The notes beneath the pieces are model-generated. The model was not told the origin of the DNA. It did not search any database and saw only the letters and a program-made list of their open reading frames with translations. Positions 44,293 through 53,578 of a stretch of 64,000 bases of DNA are shown here, one piece after another; position 1 is the stretch's first letter, and every line of letters starts with the position of its first letter. The position numbers and the translations under genes were made by a program. Source of the DNA: Glacieibacterium sp965200405 (GTDB taxonomy: Bacteria; Pseudomonadota; Alphaproteobacteria; Sphingomonadales; Sphingomonadaceae); the NCBI RefSeq assembly GCF_965200405.1, contig NZ_OZ241356.1, positions 186,001 through 250,000 of the forward strand, in the 5' to 3' direction.

Positions 44293-45375
44293 ATGTTCCC
44301 GTCCAAGACGATCGCCTGGTACACGGCGAAGATGTTCCTCATCCGCACCCTCGCCTTCCTGGGCGGGTTGGTGCTGATCCTCGAGACGCTCGACCTGCTC
44401 GGCGAATCGAGCCGTATCCTGGCGGCCGCCGGCAACGGCGATGCCGAGCTCTGGCACTATGTCGCGCTGCGGGTGCCGCAGCTGATCCAGCTGTTCCTGC
44501 CGTTCTCGGTACTGCTGGGCACGCTGGTGACTTTGGCGACGCTCAACCAGAATAGCGAAGTGGTGATCTTCAAGTCCGCGGGCATCTCCGCCCACCAGAT
44601 CCTGTCGCCGCTGGTCATCGCCGCGCTGGGCATCTCGGTCGTCAACTTCGCCTTCAACGAGCGCGTCACGGTCCGCGCCAATGCAGCCCTCGATGTCTGG
44701 CAGGCCGCCGAATACAAGCGTGGCCCGGCCGGCGATGCGACGGTGGCGGAGCAATGGGTGCGCGGAGGCGACGACCTGTTCCACGCCGACACCGTCAGTG
44801 GCGGTGGCGGCACGACGACGCTGCACGGCGTCACCATCTATGACCGGTCGGGCAACCGCCTGGTGCGCGTCGTCCGGGCGACGTCCGCGGTGCCGGCGAC
44901 CGGCGGATGGACGCTGACCGGGGCGCGCAGCTTCGACGTGGCGCGCGGCGTCGAGACCGCCAATGCCCAACTGGCTTTCCCAAGCGCGGTCACCGCCCAG
45001 CAATTCACCACCGTCAGCGTCGACCCCAGCCATGTGCCATTCTGGGACCTGATCGACGAAATCGGTGAGCAGCGCGACGCCGGACGTAACGTCGATGCCC
45101 TGGTCGCCTCGGCCAACCACAAGATTTCCGGGCCCCTGTCGGCGATGCTGATGCCTCTGCTCGGCGCCGTGGCGGCGTTCGGGCTGGCCCGATCGGGCCG
45201 GCTGTTCGTCCGTGCGGTGATCGGCATGTTCCTGGGTTTCGCCTTCTTCGTGGCGGACAACTTCATGTCGGCAATGGGCAATTTCGGGACTGTGCCGCCG
45301 GTACTTGCGGCCTGGGCGCCGTTCGTGCTGTTCTTCCTGATCGGCGAAACCGTGCTGTTCCGGACCGAGGAATGA
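44293..45375 (+). CDS. lptG: LptG-like permease (YjgP/YjgQ family)
   Basis: Second half of the LptFG permease, 360 residues with the same 3+3 helix arrangement flanking a periplasmic beta domain. Typical features are the first helix with FLGGLVLILETLDLLGESS and the cytoplasmic segment FKSAGISAHQILSP. Five bases separate it from lptF. No lptA, lptB, lptC or lptD is in the window. Confidence 0.9.
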   Translation: MFPSKTIAWYTAKMFLIRTLAFLGGLVLILETLDLLGESSRILAAAGNGDAELWHYVALRVPQLIQLFLPFSVLLGTLVTLATLNQNSEVVIFKSAGISAHQILSPLVIAALGISVVNFAFNERVTVRANAALDVWQAAEYKRGPAGDATVAEQWVRGGDDLFHADTVSGGGGTTTLHGVTIYDRSGNRLVRVVRATSAVPATGGWTLTGARSFDVARGVETANAQLAFPSAVTAQQFTTVSVDPSHVPFWDLIDEIGEQRDAGRNVDALVASANHKISGPLSAMLMPLLGAVAAFGLARSGRLFVRAVIGMFLGFAFFVADNFMSAMGNFGTVPPVLAAWAPFVLFFLIGETVLFRTEE

Positions 45376-45464
45376 TGCCGCACCCGGTGTAATTGCGTTA
45401 GCGGAGTCCTAAATCCGCCGCATTGCGTTCGTAACTGCTGCGTCAATCAATCGGAGAACACCCG

Positions 45465-46229
45465 GTGGCTGTGTCATTGCCCATGCCCGGCATCTGGAAG
45501 CGCTCGCATTATCTCAACAAGATGAGCCTGCGCCAGCTGGTCGTCGCCTACTTCCAATATTATGCGATCCAGGCCTATCTGGCGCTTGCCGTCGTCGCGG
45601 CGGTGGTCGCGGTGATGTATCCGCCGACCCTGATCCAGGGGCTGGTCGCGGCCGGCTTCGCGGTGCTGGTCTACCCGCTGGTCTGGTACGGGCTGCACCG
45701 CTATGTCCTGCACGGTCAGTGGATGTTCAAGTCGCCGCTGACCGCCAAGACCTGGAAGCGCGTGCATTACGACCACCACCAGGATCCGAACCACCTCGAG
45801 ATCCTGTTCGGCGCGCTATACACGACGCTGCCCCCGATCGTGCTGATGACGCTGCCGTTCGGCTGGCTGGTCGGCGGTGTCGGCGGTGCGGCGATCGCGC
45901 TGTGCGCCGGGCTGCTGACGACCTGCTTCTACGAGTTCTGCCACTGCATCCAGCACCTGTCGTACAAGCCCAAGAACAAGGTCCTGGCGCTGATGAAGGC
46001 GCGTCACATGGCGCATCACTTCCATGACGAGAGCGGCAATTTCGGCATCACCAACTTCGCCTGGGACAAGGCGTTCGGCACCTTCTACGAGCGCGAGCAG
46101 CGCCCGGTGAAGTCGGCGACGGTGTTTAACCTGGGCTATACCGACGAGGTTGCGCAGGTCTATCCGTGGGTCAGCGAGATGTCGGGCGGTGTGGCCAAGG
46201 GTCATCCGCGCCAACGTAAGGCAGCGTAG
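45465..46229 (+). CDS. Fatty acid hydroxylase / sterol desaturase superfamily protein
   Basis: Membrane di-iron hydroxylase of 254 residues with four to six hydrophobic segments and the His clusters HRYVLH, HYDHHQ, HCIQH and HMAHHFH. Placed between lptG and the ceramide synthase-like gene, it may hydroxylate the long-chain base or N-acyl chain of the sphingolipid. GTG start with CGGAG upstream. Confidence 0.88.
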   Translation: MAVSLPMPGIWKRSHYLNKMSLRQLVVAYFQYYAIQAYLALAVVAAVVAVMYPPTLIQGLVAAGFAVLVYPLVWYGLHRYVLHGQWMFKSPLTAKTWKRVHYDHHQDPNHLEILFGALYTTLPPIVLMTLPFGWLVGGVGGAAIALCAGLLTTCFYEFCHCIQHLSYKPKNKVLALMKARHMAHHFHDESGNFGITNFAWDKAFGTFYEREQRPVKSATVFNLGYTDEVAQVYPWVSEMSGGVAKGHPRQRKAA

Positions 46230-46256
46230 AATCAACTCCGGGGGGCGCGTCGTTTA

Positions 46257-47417
46257 GTGGCTGATCAACTGCGGCTTATCGAAGTCCTTACCCCCAAGCA
46301 GCGACAGGCGTTCGTCGAGCTGCAGTTCACCATCTACGCCGACGATCCCGACTGGCGCGCGCCGCTCAAGTCGGAGATGCGCGAGCTGATCGACGGCGCC
46401 AAGACCAACCCCTGGTTCGAGCACGCCGAAGCCGCGTTCTGGATGGTTTATCGCGGCGACACCGCGGTCGGCCGTATCTCTGCTCAAGTCGACCAGTTGG
46501 TGCTGCAGTATATGGGCGCCGGCACCGGCCATTGGGGCATGTTCGAGTGCATCGACGACCAGGCGGTCGCCGACCTGCTGCTGTCGACCGCCGAGAACTG
46601 GCTGCGTGCCCGCGGCATGACCCGCGCGCAGGGTCCGTTCAGCCTGTCGATCTGGGACGAGCCCGGCGTCATGGTGGCCGGCTTCGGCACCCCGCCGACG
46701 GTGATGATGGCGCATCATCGCAGCTGGTACTCCAAGCTTATCGAAGCTCGCGGCTACGTTGGCATCAAGGACATGCACACCTGGGAGGTGCAGATCACGC
46801 ACCCCTTCCCCGACACCGTCCAGCGCATCGTCGCGATGGGCGAGAAGAATCCGCGCATCCGCATCCGCGAGGTCGTCAAGAAGGACTTCGCCAACGAGGC
46901 CGCGCTGATCCTCGATATCCTCAACGATGCCTGGTCGACCAACTGGGGCTTCGTGCCGTTGACCCCGCACGAGGTCGCGCACGTCGGCAAGAAGCTGAAG
47001 CCGATCGTCTATGAGGACATGATCCGCATCGCCGAGCTCGACGGCGTGCCAGTGGCGTTCATGATCTCGCTGCCCGACCTCAACGAGTTGATGGGCGACC
47101 TCAACGGCAAGCTGTTCCCGTTCGGTTGGGCCAAGCTGTTGTGGCGGCTGCGCAAACCCAAGGTCAATCGTATCCGCGTGCCATTGATGGGCGTTCGCAA
47201 GTCGCTCCAGGGCACCCGCATGGCGTCGATGGTGGCGTTCGTGCTGATCGAATACATCCGCCGTGCAGCGCGTGACGTCTATGGTGCGAAGCGCGGCGAG
47301 ATCGGCTGGATCCTCGAGGACAATGGCCCGATGCGCTCGATCGCCGAGGTTATCGGTGCGGAAATCACGCGGACCTACCGGGTCTACGAGAAGCCGCTGT
47401 CGGCGGAAGTTCACTAA
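46257..47417 (+). CDS. bcerS: Bacterial ceramide synthase-like GNAT acyltransferase
   Basis: A 386-residue protein of the GNAT-like family often annotated as hypothetical or dATP pyrophosphohydrolase, to which the Caulobacter ceramide synthase bCerS belongs. Segments that fit are the N-terminal VELQFTIYADDPDWRAP, GPFSLSIWDEPGVMVAGF and the C-terminal ILEDNGPMRSIAEVIGAE. It would N-acylate 3-ketosphinganine. Start GTG at 46257. Assignment rests on family resemblance plus the locus. Confidence 0.8.
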   Translation: MADQLRLIEVLTPKQRQAFVELQFTIYADDPDWRAPLKSEMRELIDGAKTNPWFEHAEAAFWMVYRGDTAVGRISAQVDQLVLQYMGAGTGHWGMFECIDDQAVADLLLSTAENWLRARGMTRAQGPFSLSIWDEPGVMVAGFGTPPTVMMAHHRSWYSKLIEARGYVGIKDMHTWEVQITHPFPDTVQRIVAMGEKNPRIRIREVVKKDFANEAALILDILNDAWSTNWGFVPLTPHEVAHVGKKLKPIVYEDMIRIAELDGVPVAFMISLPDLNELMGDLNGKLFPFGWAKLLWRLRKPKVNRIRVPLMGVRKSLQGTRMASMVAFVLIEYIRRAARDVYGAKRGEIGWILEDNGPMRSIAEVIGAEITRTYRVYEKPLSAEVH

Positions 47418-47617
47418 ACATCACACCATAAACGTGATCTTCGCTGGTCGCGCCGCCAATGACGCGGCGGGCCTCGGGTCGTGATGATCGCCGCCGTGAA
47501 ACGGTGGCGGATGAGAAAGAGCGCGTCGGTTCGGCAGTCACAGTCGACTCGACGCGCAGGATGTACCGGATCGGTTAGGCTGTAGGAAAGTCGAATCGTG
47601 ACGCGGCGTGGCGCACG

Positions 47618-48388
47618 TCAGGTGCGAACGACGATCCACACCGGGACATGGTCGCTTGCCCGTTCACCGGCGCGAACGGTCCGGTCGATGCCCGCGTCTA
47701 TCAAGCGGTCGGCAAGGCCCGGCGACAGCAGCAGATGGTCGATGCGCAGCCCGAGGTCGCGCGGCCACGCGCCGGCCTGGTAATCCCAGAAGGTATAGGC
47801 CGGGCCGCTCGGCTGCACGGCACGGATGGCGTCGGTCCAACCCTGGAACATCAGGCGGCGGAAAGCGGCGCGGGTCTCCGGCTGGACCAGCGCGTCATTG
47901 CCCATCGCCGGCTCGCTGAACACGTCCTCGGCAGTCGGGATGACGTTATAGTCGCCGGCCAGCACCACCGGCTTCTCGCTCGCCAGCAACGCGGCGGCAT
48001 GTTCTTCCAGCCGCGCCATCCAGCGCAGCTTGTAGTCGAACTTGGGTCCCGGCTGGGGGTTGCCGTTGGGCAGGTAGATCGAGGCGATGGTGACGCCCTC
48101 GACCTCCGCCTCGATATAACGGGCATGCAGATCCTCCGGATCACCGCGCAGGCCGCGCCCGGTCTCGGTGGCGGGTACCTTGGACAGGATCGCGACGCCG
48201 TTGAAGCCCTTCTGGCCGTGGATGAGGCAGTGGTAGCCGGCGTCGTTCAACGCCGCGACCGGGAAGCTCTCGTCCTGTGTCTTGATTTCCTGCAGGCAGG
48301 CGACATCGGGCTGCGTCTCCGCCAGCCAGTCGAGAAGGCGCGGCAGTCGCGCGCCGATACCGTTGATGTTGAAGGTCGCGATCCGCAT
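47618..48388 (-). CDS. xth: Exodeoxyribonuclease III family AP endonuclease
   Basis: Mg-dependent DNA repair nuclease of 256 residues: ATFNINGIGARLPRLLDWL at the start, CLQEIKTQ with the catalytic Glu, GDYNVIP and the C-terminal RASDHVPVW motif. It opens a minus-strand run with erpA and a peptidase upstream. The 200 bp between it and bcerS contain no gene or recognisable RNA. Confidence 0.94.
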   Translation of the reverse strand: MRIATFNINGIGARLPRLLDWLAETQPDVACLQEIKTQDESFPVAALNDAGYHCLIHGQKGFNGVAILSKVPATETGRGLRGDPEDLHARYIEAEVEGVTIASIYLPNGNPQPGPKFDYKLRWMARLEEHAAALLASEKPVVLAGDYNVIPTAEDVFSEPAMGNDALVQPETRAAFRRLMFQGWTDAIRAVQPSGPAYTFWDYQAGAWPRDLGLRIDHLLLSPGLADRLIDAGIDRTVRAGERASDHVPVWIVVRT

Positions 48389-48437
48389 GCCGCTGTGTAG
48401 CGCCGTGCCGGGTTACGTCAAACCACGAAGCTTCGGC

Positions 48438-48767
48438 TCAGATCGAGAAGCTGGTGCCGCAGCCGCAGCCACTAGTCGCGTTGGGGTTCTTCACCTCGAA
48501 CGCCGCGGCGCCGATCTTCTCGACAAAATCGACCTGTGCGCCGTCGAGGAAAGGCAGGCTGACCGGATCGACCAGCATGGTGACGCCGTCGGTCTCGGTC
48601 ACGAGGTCGTCGGCCGCGGCATCGCTCTCCAGGCCGAAGCGGTACTGGAAGCCGGCGCAACCGCCCCCATCGACGGCTAGACGGAGCTTGAGGCCGGGCT
48701 TGCCCTGGCGTGCCGCGATTGCAGCGACGCGGGCGGCGGCGGCGGGCATCAACATTGGGGCTGTCAT
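48438..48767 (-). CDS. erpA: Iron-sulfur cluster insertion protein ErpA/IscA family
   Basis: A-type Fe-S carrier of 109 residues. The three conserved Cys are present: GGCAGFQY and the C-terminal CGCG. The VDPVSLPFLDGAQVDFVE block is family-typical. ATG at 48767 lies within one arm of a 7-bp inverted repeat. Confidence 0.94.
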   Translation of the reverse strand: MTAPMLMPAAAARVAAIAARQGKPGLKLRLAVDGGGCAGFQYRFGLESDAAADDLVTETDGVTMLVDPVSLPFLDGAQVDFVEKIGAAAFEVKNPNATSGCGCGTSFSI

Positions 48768-48788
48768 CACGTCAACATAAGCGTGATG
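48765..48788 (-). promoter_or_regulatory. Inverted repeat spanning the erpA start
   Basis: CATCACG (48765-48771) and CGTGATG (48782-48788) form a perfect 7-bp inverted repeat with a 10-base spacer that covers the erpA initiation region. It could be an operator or an mRNA hairpin that limits translation. Confidence 0.4.
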
Positions 48789-48798
48789 GCGGCCAACT

Positions 48799-50019
48799 TC
48801 AATTCAGCGAGATACGGGTCATGCCGCCGATGCTGTAGGTCGTGGTGGCGTCGTCGTTGACCAGCGTCGCCTCGACCGGGCCCTGGACTTCGGCTGCGCC
48901 ACGGCTCTGCGCCGCGAGCATGAAGGCGGAGGCGTCGAGATAGGGGCGCGGGTTGACGGCGCGCCCATCGAGGCGAACCTCGAAGTGCAGGTGGGTGCCC
49001 GTCGAGCGGCCGGTCGAACCCATGCGGGCGATCAGCTGGCCCTGGCTGACATGCTCGCCCGGGTGCACCAGGATGGCGGACAGGTGGCCATAGCGGGTGG
49101 CGATGCCCTTGCCGTGCTCGACCTGGACGAGGTTGCCGTAAGCGCCGGACTTGGCGGCGGTGTCGACGATACCCTCGGCGGCGGCATAGACCGGCTCGCC
49201 ATAGGAGCCTGCCATGTCGAGACCGGCGTGCATCGCGGTGTTGCCGTTGAACGGGTCGTAGCGAGTGCCGAAGCCCGAGGTGTAGGTGAACGTCTTGACC
49301 GGCATGTACGACGGCACCGACGACATCGCGCTCTCCAGCGCCGCGAGCTTCTTCCAGCTGAGGAACAGGCTCTTGAAGCGCGGCTCGGCATCGGCGGGGG
49401 CGGCGACGGGGACATAGGGTCCGCCCATCGCGGCGCCCTGGGCAACGTCGGACTGGGCGACGAAGCGATCGGGATCGAGGCCGAGGCGGCGTAGCAGAGA
49501 CTGGGTGTCCTTGAGGCGGGCCTGGGCGGCGCCGGTGGCCTTGTCGACGAAAGCGAGCTGGGCGGTCTCGACCTTGCGGAACGGCTCGAGCGCGGCGTCG
49601 GTGACCGAGTCCATGCTGGCGACCTGGCGGGGCATCATGTCGGCGAGCGCCTTCAGGTTGCCCTTGCCGCCGAGCAGGCCGGCGAGGAACGCCTGGCGAC
49701 CTTCGATGCGTGCTGCGGTGGCGGCGACATTGCCCTTGAGCGCGGCGCTGTCCTGCTGGAGCGAGACGACCTGGCTCTGCAGGCGGGCGAGTTCCGCCTG
49801 CTTTGCGGCCAGTTCGGCGTCCTGTCCCTGCAGGCCCGAGGCGGTGACGCCCAGCCAGCCCGCGATCAATGCTGCTCCACCCAATGCCATGATCTGCTCG
49901 CGCGTCCTTAGCCTGAAGGTGCTGGTGCCGCGGTCGCGGTGCCAGACGAAAACCTGCTCCGGAAAGCGTGCGGCGGCGCGTGTCGCTAGGCTATGCCAGG
50001 CGGCATCAAGACGTTGCAC
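48799..50019 (-). CDS. M23 family metallopeptidase (membrane-anchored)
   Basis: Peptidoglycan endopeptidase of the LytM type, 406 residues. One membrane helix (about 40-60) is followed by a coiled coil (about 65-115) and a C-terminal M23 domain with zinc ligands in MHAGLDMAGSYG and GTHLHFEVR. GTG start at 50019 chosen; the frame opens further upstream with an ATG at 50082 as alternative. It might be a division or growth hydrolase or an EnvC/MepM-like regulator. Confidence 0.88.
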   Translation of the reverse strand: MQRLDAAWHSLATRAAARFPEQVFVWHRDRGTSTFRLRTREQIMALGGAALIAGWLGVTASGLQGQDAELAAKQAELARLQSQVVSLQQDSAALKGNVAATAARIEGRQAFLAGLLGGKGNLKALADMMPRQVASMDSVTDAALEPFRKVETAQLAFVDKATGAAQARLKDTQSLLRRLGLDPDRFVAQSDVAQGAAMGGPYVPVAAPADAEPRFKSLFLSWKKLAALESAMSSVPSYMPVKTFTYTSGFGTRYDPFNGNTAMHAGLDMAGSYGEPVYAAAEGIVDTAAKSGAYGNLVQVEHGKGIATRYGHLSAILVHPGEHVSQGQLIARMGSTGRSTGTHLHFEVRLDGRAVNPRPYLDASAFMLAAQSRGAAEVQGPVEATLVNDDATTTYSIGGMTRISLN

Positions 50020-50228
50020 TGAGTTAAATCCCCGAAGCCCGAAACGAATGCCGGCTGACCTGCCGGTGACCCTGTTGAGCATCCGCGGCGACCTGCGGCA
50101 AGCGACGCATCGGCCACCGCGGACCAAGCGCCCGCATGTTGCGGCGAGTTGATGAATATCCGTTCAGCTGTACGATTTCGTGCAACCAAATGCCGGTTCG
50201 TTCGTGCAACGGCTCGAATCAACTAATC

Positions 50229-50684
50229 TTACAGTGCTTTGGCAGCAGTCAGCACCTCGGCGGCATGGCCCGGCACCTTGACCTTGTGCCAAGCGCGGAC
50301 GACCTTGCCATCGCTGCCGACGAGGAAGGTGGCGCGCTCTATCCCCATGTATTTGCGGCCATACATGCTCTTTTCGACCCACACGCCCCAGGCCTCGCAG
50401 GCGACACCGTCGGGGTCGGAAGCGAGGGTCACGCCGAGGTCGTGCTTGGTACGGAACTTGCCATGTGCCGCCAGCGAGTCCTTCGATACGCCGATCACCT
50501 CGACACCCGCTGCGGCGAACTCGGCGCCCAGTCCGGTAAAGGCGATCGCCTCGGCGGTGCAGCCCGACGTATCGTCCTTGGGATAGAAATAGACCACAGC
50601 GGTCCTGCCCTTGATATCGGTGCGGCCGCCTGCATCGGTCGCGAGGTCGAGTGCGGGGGCGGTGTCGCCGGTGTCGATAGCCAT
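50229..50684 (-). CDS. bcp: Thioredoxin-dependent thiol peroxidase (Bcp/PrxQ)
   Basis: Peroxiredoxin of 151 residues that detoxifies hydroperoxides. The peroxidatic Cys is in PKDDTSGCTAEA (Cys42), the usual Bcp motif with Ser for Pro; the adjacent Cys-x4-Cys resolving residue of many PrxQ proteins is absent. ATG at 50684, eight bases after glnE. The 209 bp downstream (50020-50228) show no gene. Confidence 0.93.
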   Translation of the reverse strand: MAIDTGDTAPALDLATDAGGRTDIKGRTAVVYFYPKDDTSGCTAEAIAFTGLGAEFAAAGVEVIGVSKDSLAAHGKFRTKHDLGVTLASDPDGVACEAWGVWVEKSMYGRKYMGIERATFLVGSDGKVVRAWHKVKVPGHAAEVLTAAKAL

Positions 50685-50692
50685 GATGGTTC

Positions 50693-53404
50693 CTAACGCC
50701 TGGTGCCGAAGACCTCGCTCCATGCCGCAATCACCCGCGTCTTGGCGAGTCCCAGCGCGGCCTCGATGTCGTCGACATGATTGACCGCACCGAGCAACGC
50801 CTGCGCCGCCGTCGCCGGTGCGCCGCCGTCCGGAGCGACGAGGCGCAGCGTCACCAGCGTCCGGGTCAGCAGGTCGTGATCGGCGGTCAGGTCGGGCCGC
50901 AGCTCGCGCACCGCCGTGCCCAGGTCGGGGGTCAGCGCGGCGCGGTCGCGGAGCTGGAGGAAATGGATGATGAACTCCAGATCGACCAGCCCGCCGGGCG
51001 ATAGCTTGACGTCCCACTTCCCCTTCGGCGGCTTGGCGGCGGCGATATCGGCGCGCATCGCCAGCACGTCGGCGCAAAGCTTTGGTCCCGGCGGCTGGTG
51101 CAGGACCGCGTCGATGACCGCCTGCGCAGCGGCCGCGTCACCGGCGACGACGCGCGCCCGGGTCAGCGCCATATGCTCCCAAGCCTCGGCCTCGTCCGAC
51201 TGGTAGCGGGCAAAGCTGTCGAGGCTGACCGCGAGCAGCCCCTTGGCGCCGAACGGCCGCAGCCGGGTATCGACCTCGTACAGCGCGCCCGCTGCGGTCG
51301 GCACCGACAGCGCAGCGGTGACGCGCGCCGCCAGCCGGTTGAAATAGACCGTCGCCGCCAATGGCTTGGTCCCGTCGGACACCGTCTCGTGGCTACCGCT
51401 GAACAGCATCACCAGGTCGAGGTCGGAGGCGTGGGTCAGCGCCTGGCCGCCGTAGCGCCCGAAGCCGAGAACGATCAGCGCACCGCCCGCGACCCTGCCG
51501 TGCAGCAGCTCGAACTCGCGCGTCGTTGCCTCGACCAGCACGCCGAGCGCCGCATCGGCGAGGTTGCTGAGGTCGCGCGCCACCTGCAGCGGATCGGCCT
51601 GCGCCTCGATCAGCTGGGCACCGAGCTGGAAACGCCGCTCGCCGGTCCAGCGGCGGACGCGGTCGAGAACCTCCTGCATGTCGCGCGCGCCGCCGGTCAG
51701 GCTGACCAGTTCGGCATGGAGCGCCGCGGCATCGGGCAGCGGCAGAAAGGCGTCGTCGCCGAGCAGCACGTCGAACAGCGCCGGCTGCCGCGCCAGTGCA
51801 TCGGCGAGCACCGGCGCCAGCCCGAGCAGGCGCCCGAGCAGCGGCACCAGCCGTGGATTGGCCTCCAGCAAGGCGAAGAACTGCACCCCCGCCGGCAGCT
51901 GGGCGAGGAAACTTTCGAAGCGCGCCGCGGCGTGGGCGACGTCGGGGGCAGCGGACAGGCTGGCGGCAAGACTGGGTAGCAGCGCCTCGAACGACGCCCG
52001 CGCCGGCTCGCTGCGCAGGGCACGGTAGGTCGCTGCCCGCCAGCGCGCGATCATCGGGACCAGCGCGACGCCGGCCTTGCCGAGCTGCTTCTGCAAGGCC
52101 TTGGGATCGACCGGCAACTGCGCCTGGGTGCCGCCGCGCGCCTCGGCGATCAGCCGGTCGAAGGCGGCCGCGACCGGCGCGGTGGTGGTGCGCAACTGCT
52201 TCTCCAGCGACCGCCAATCGCTATAGCCGCACAGCTTGGCCAGCGCCGTGCGGTCCGGGGCGAGCGGCGGGATGCTGTGGGTCTGCTCGTCGTTGAGCAT
52301 CTGGAGCCGGTGCTCGACGCCCCGCAGCGTGCGGTAGGATTCGGCCAGCTCGGTCGCCTCGGCCACGGGAATCCGGCCGCTGCCGGCCAGTGCCGTCAAT
52401 GCATCGAGTGTCGCCGGTGCGCGCAGGCTCGGCTCGCGGCCGCCCCAGACAAGCTGATGCAGTTGCGCGAAGAACTCGACCTCGCGGATGCCGCCACGGC
52501 CGCGCTTGAGATCGAAGCCGGGGCCGAGTGCCTGGCCCGCGTCGAAGTGATCGCGGATGCGCAGCGACACCGCCTGGATGTCGCGGATCGCGGTATAGTC
52601 GAGGCTCCGACGCCAGACGAACGGCGCGATGGCGGACAGGAACGAGCGGCCCAGCGCCACGTCGCCAGCACAGGCGCGGGCGCGGATGAAGGCGGTGCGC
52701 TCCCAGGTCAGCGCCTCCGACTGGTAATAATGCTCGGCGGCGGCAACCGGCAGCGCCAGCGGGGTGATCTCCGACGCCGGGCGCAGGCGCAGGTCGACGC
52801 GGAACACATACCCGCCGCCGGCGCGGTCCTGCATGATCGCAACGACGCGGCGCGCGATCCGGACGGCGGCATCGGCGTGATCCTCGCGCGGGCGGCACGG
52901 GATGACGGCGGGATCGTAGAGCAGGATCAGGTCGACATCGCTGGAATAGTTGAGTTCGTGGCTGCCGAGCTTGCCCAGCGCCAGCGCGACGAAGCCGGCA
53001 TTGGGCGCGTCGCGTTCGGCCAGGGCGGCCGCGATCGCGGTATCGAGGGCCAGGTCGGCGAAATCCGACAGCGCGCCGGTCACGCGCTCCAGCCCCCATT
53101 CACCGGACAGGTCGGCGAGCGCGGTGACCAGGGAAACCTCTGCCTTGGCAGCGCGCAGGCGCTCGACGACCGGCTGGGCCTCGTCGCGGGCTATCGCCGT
53201 CGCGCGGGCCAGTGCCGCATCGGCGCCGTCGGCAACCAGGCATTGCATTGCCGCCTGCCGGCTGCGGATCAGTCCACGCAGGAATGGCGCATGCACCCAG
53301 GCGTGCGCCACCGCTGCCGCCAGCGGATCGGACATCGGCGGCAGCGCGCCGAGCAGGCGGGCGAGTTCGGGGGGCGGTGCCAGCGGCGGGAGAGTGGGAA
53401 ACAT
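50693..53404 (-). CDS. glnE: Glutamine synthetase adenylyltransferase/adenylyl-removing enzyme
   Basis: Bifunctional regulator of glutamine synthetase, 903 residues, with two nucleotidyltransferase domains. The N-terminal deadenylylation domain carries GSHELNYSSDVDLILLYD and the C-terminal adenylylation domain carries GFGRYGGQALTHASDLDLVMLF. Each has the G...D-x-D signature. Length is normal. It is transcribed with bcp. Confidence 0.96.
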   Translation of the reverse strand: MFPTLPPLAPPPELARLLGALPPMSDPLAAAVAHAWVHAPFLRGLIRSRQAAMQCLVADGADAALARATAIARDEAQPVVERLRAAKAEVSLVTALADLSGEWGLERVTGALSDFADLALDTAIAAALAERDAPNAGFVALALGKLGSHELNYSSDVDLILLYDPAVIPCRPREDHADAAVRIARRVVAIMQDRAGGGYVFRVDLRLRPASEITPLALPVAAAEHYYQSEALTWERTAFIRARACAGDVALGRSFLSAIAPFVWRRSLDYTAIRDIQAVSLRIRDHFDAGQALGPGFDLKRGRGGIREVEFFAQLHQLVWGGREPSLRAPATLDALTALAGSGRIPVAEATELAESYRTLRGVEHRLQMLNDEQTHSIPPLAPDRTALAKLCGYSDWRSLEKQLRTTTAPVAAAFDRLIAEARGGTQAQLPVDPKALQKQLGKAGVALVPMIARWRAATYRALRSEPARASFEALLPSLAASLSAAPDVAHAAARFESFLAQLPAGVQFFALLEANPRLVPLLGRLLGLAPVLADALARQPALFDVLLGDDAFLPLPDAAALHAELVSLTGGARDMQEVLDRVRRWTGERRFQLGAQLIEAQADPLQVARDLSNLADAALGVLVEATTREFELLHGRVAGGALIVLGFGRYGGQALTHASDLDLVMLFSGSHETVSDGTKPLAATVYFNRLAARVTAALSVPTAAGALYEVDTRLRPFGAKGLLAVSLDSFARYQSDEAEAWEHMALTRARVVAGDAAAAQAVIDAVLHQPPGPKLCADVLAMRADIAAAKPPKGKWDVKLSPGGLVDLEFIIHFLQLRDRAALTPDLGTAVRELRPDLTADHDLLTRTLVTLRLVAPDGGAPATAAQALLGAVNHVDDIEAALGLAKTRVIAAWSEVFGTRR

Positions 53405-53478
53405 GGTGCCTATGTGCCAGTCCGCGAGCCTGCTGTCGCCAGCCTCGTGGCCGCCGCGTGCCTCCGGCGTTAACCTCG

Positions 53479-53522
53479 TTTCGTTAACGAAAGTGTCAGG
53501 CTTCTTTACAGTTGACGACTGT
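53479..53522. promoter_or_regulatory. Palindromes upstream of the sigma-54 promoter (possible enhancer sites)
   Basis: TTTCGTTAACGAAA (53479-53492) is a perfect 14-bp palindrome centred about -104 from the predicted transcript start. ACAGT-N5-ACTGT (53508-53522) is centred about -75. Both distances suit enhancer sites of sigma-54 activators. Confidence 0.5.
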
Positions 53523-53563
53523 TGAAACCTTAACGACCGTTGGATTCCAATGAGTTAAGAAAC

Positions 53564-53578
53564 TGGCACAATCATTGC
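53564..53578 (+). promoter_or_regulatory. Sigma-54 (RpoN) -24/-12 promoter
   Basis: TGGCAC-N5-TTGC, a perfect match to the RpoN consensus, ending 51 bases before the ATG of the PEPxxWA-CTERM gene. The predicted transcript start is about 53589. Confidence 0.85.

Noticed and set aside
47418..47617. RNA gene or terminator between bcerS and xth
   Set aside because: Some short complementary segments occur (for example CCGCC/GGCGG) but there is no T-run, promoter or tRNA-like fold.
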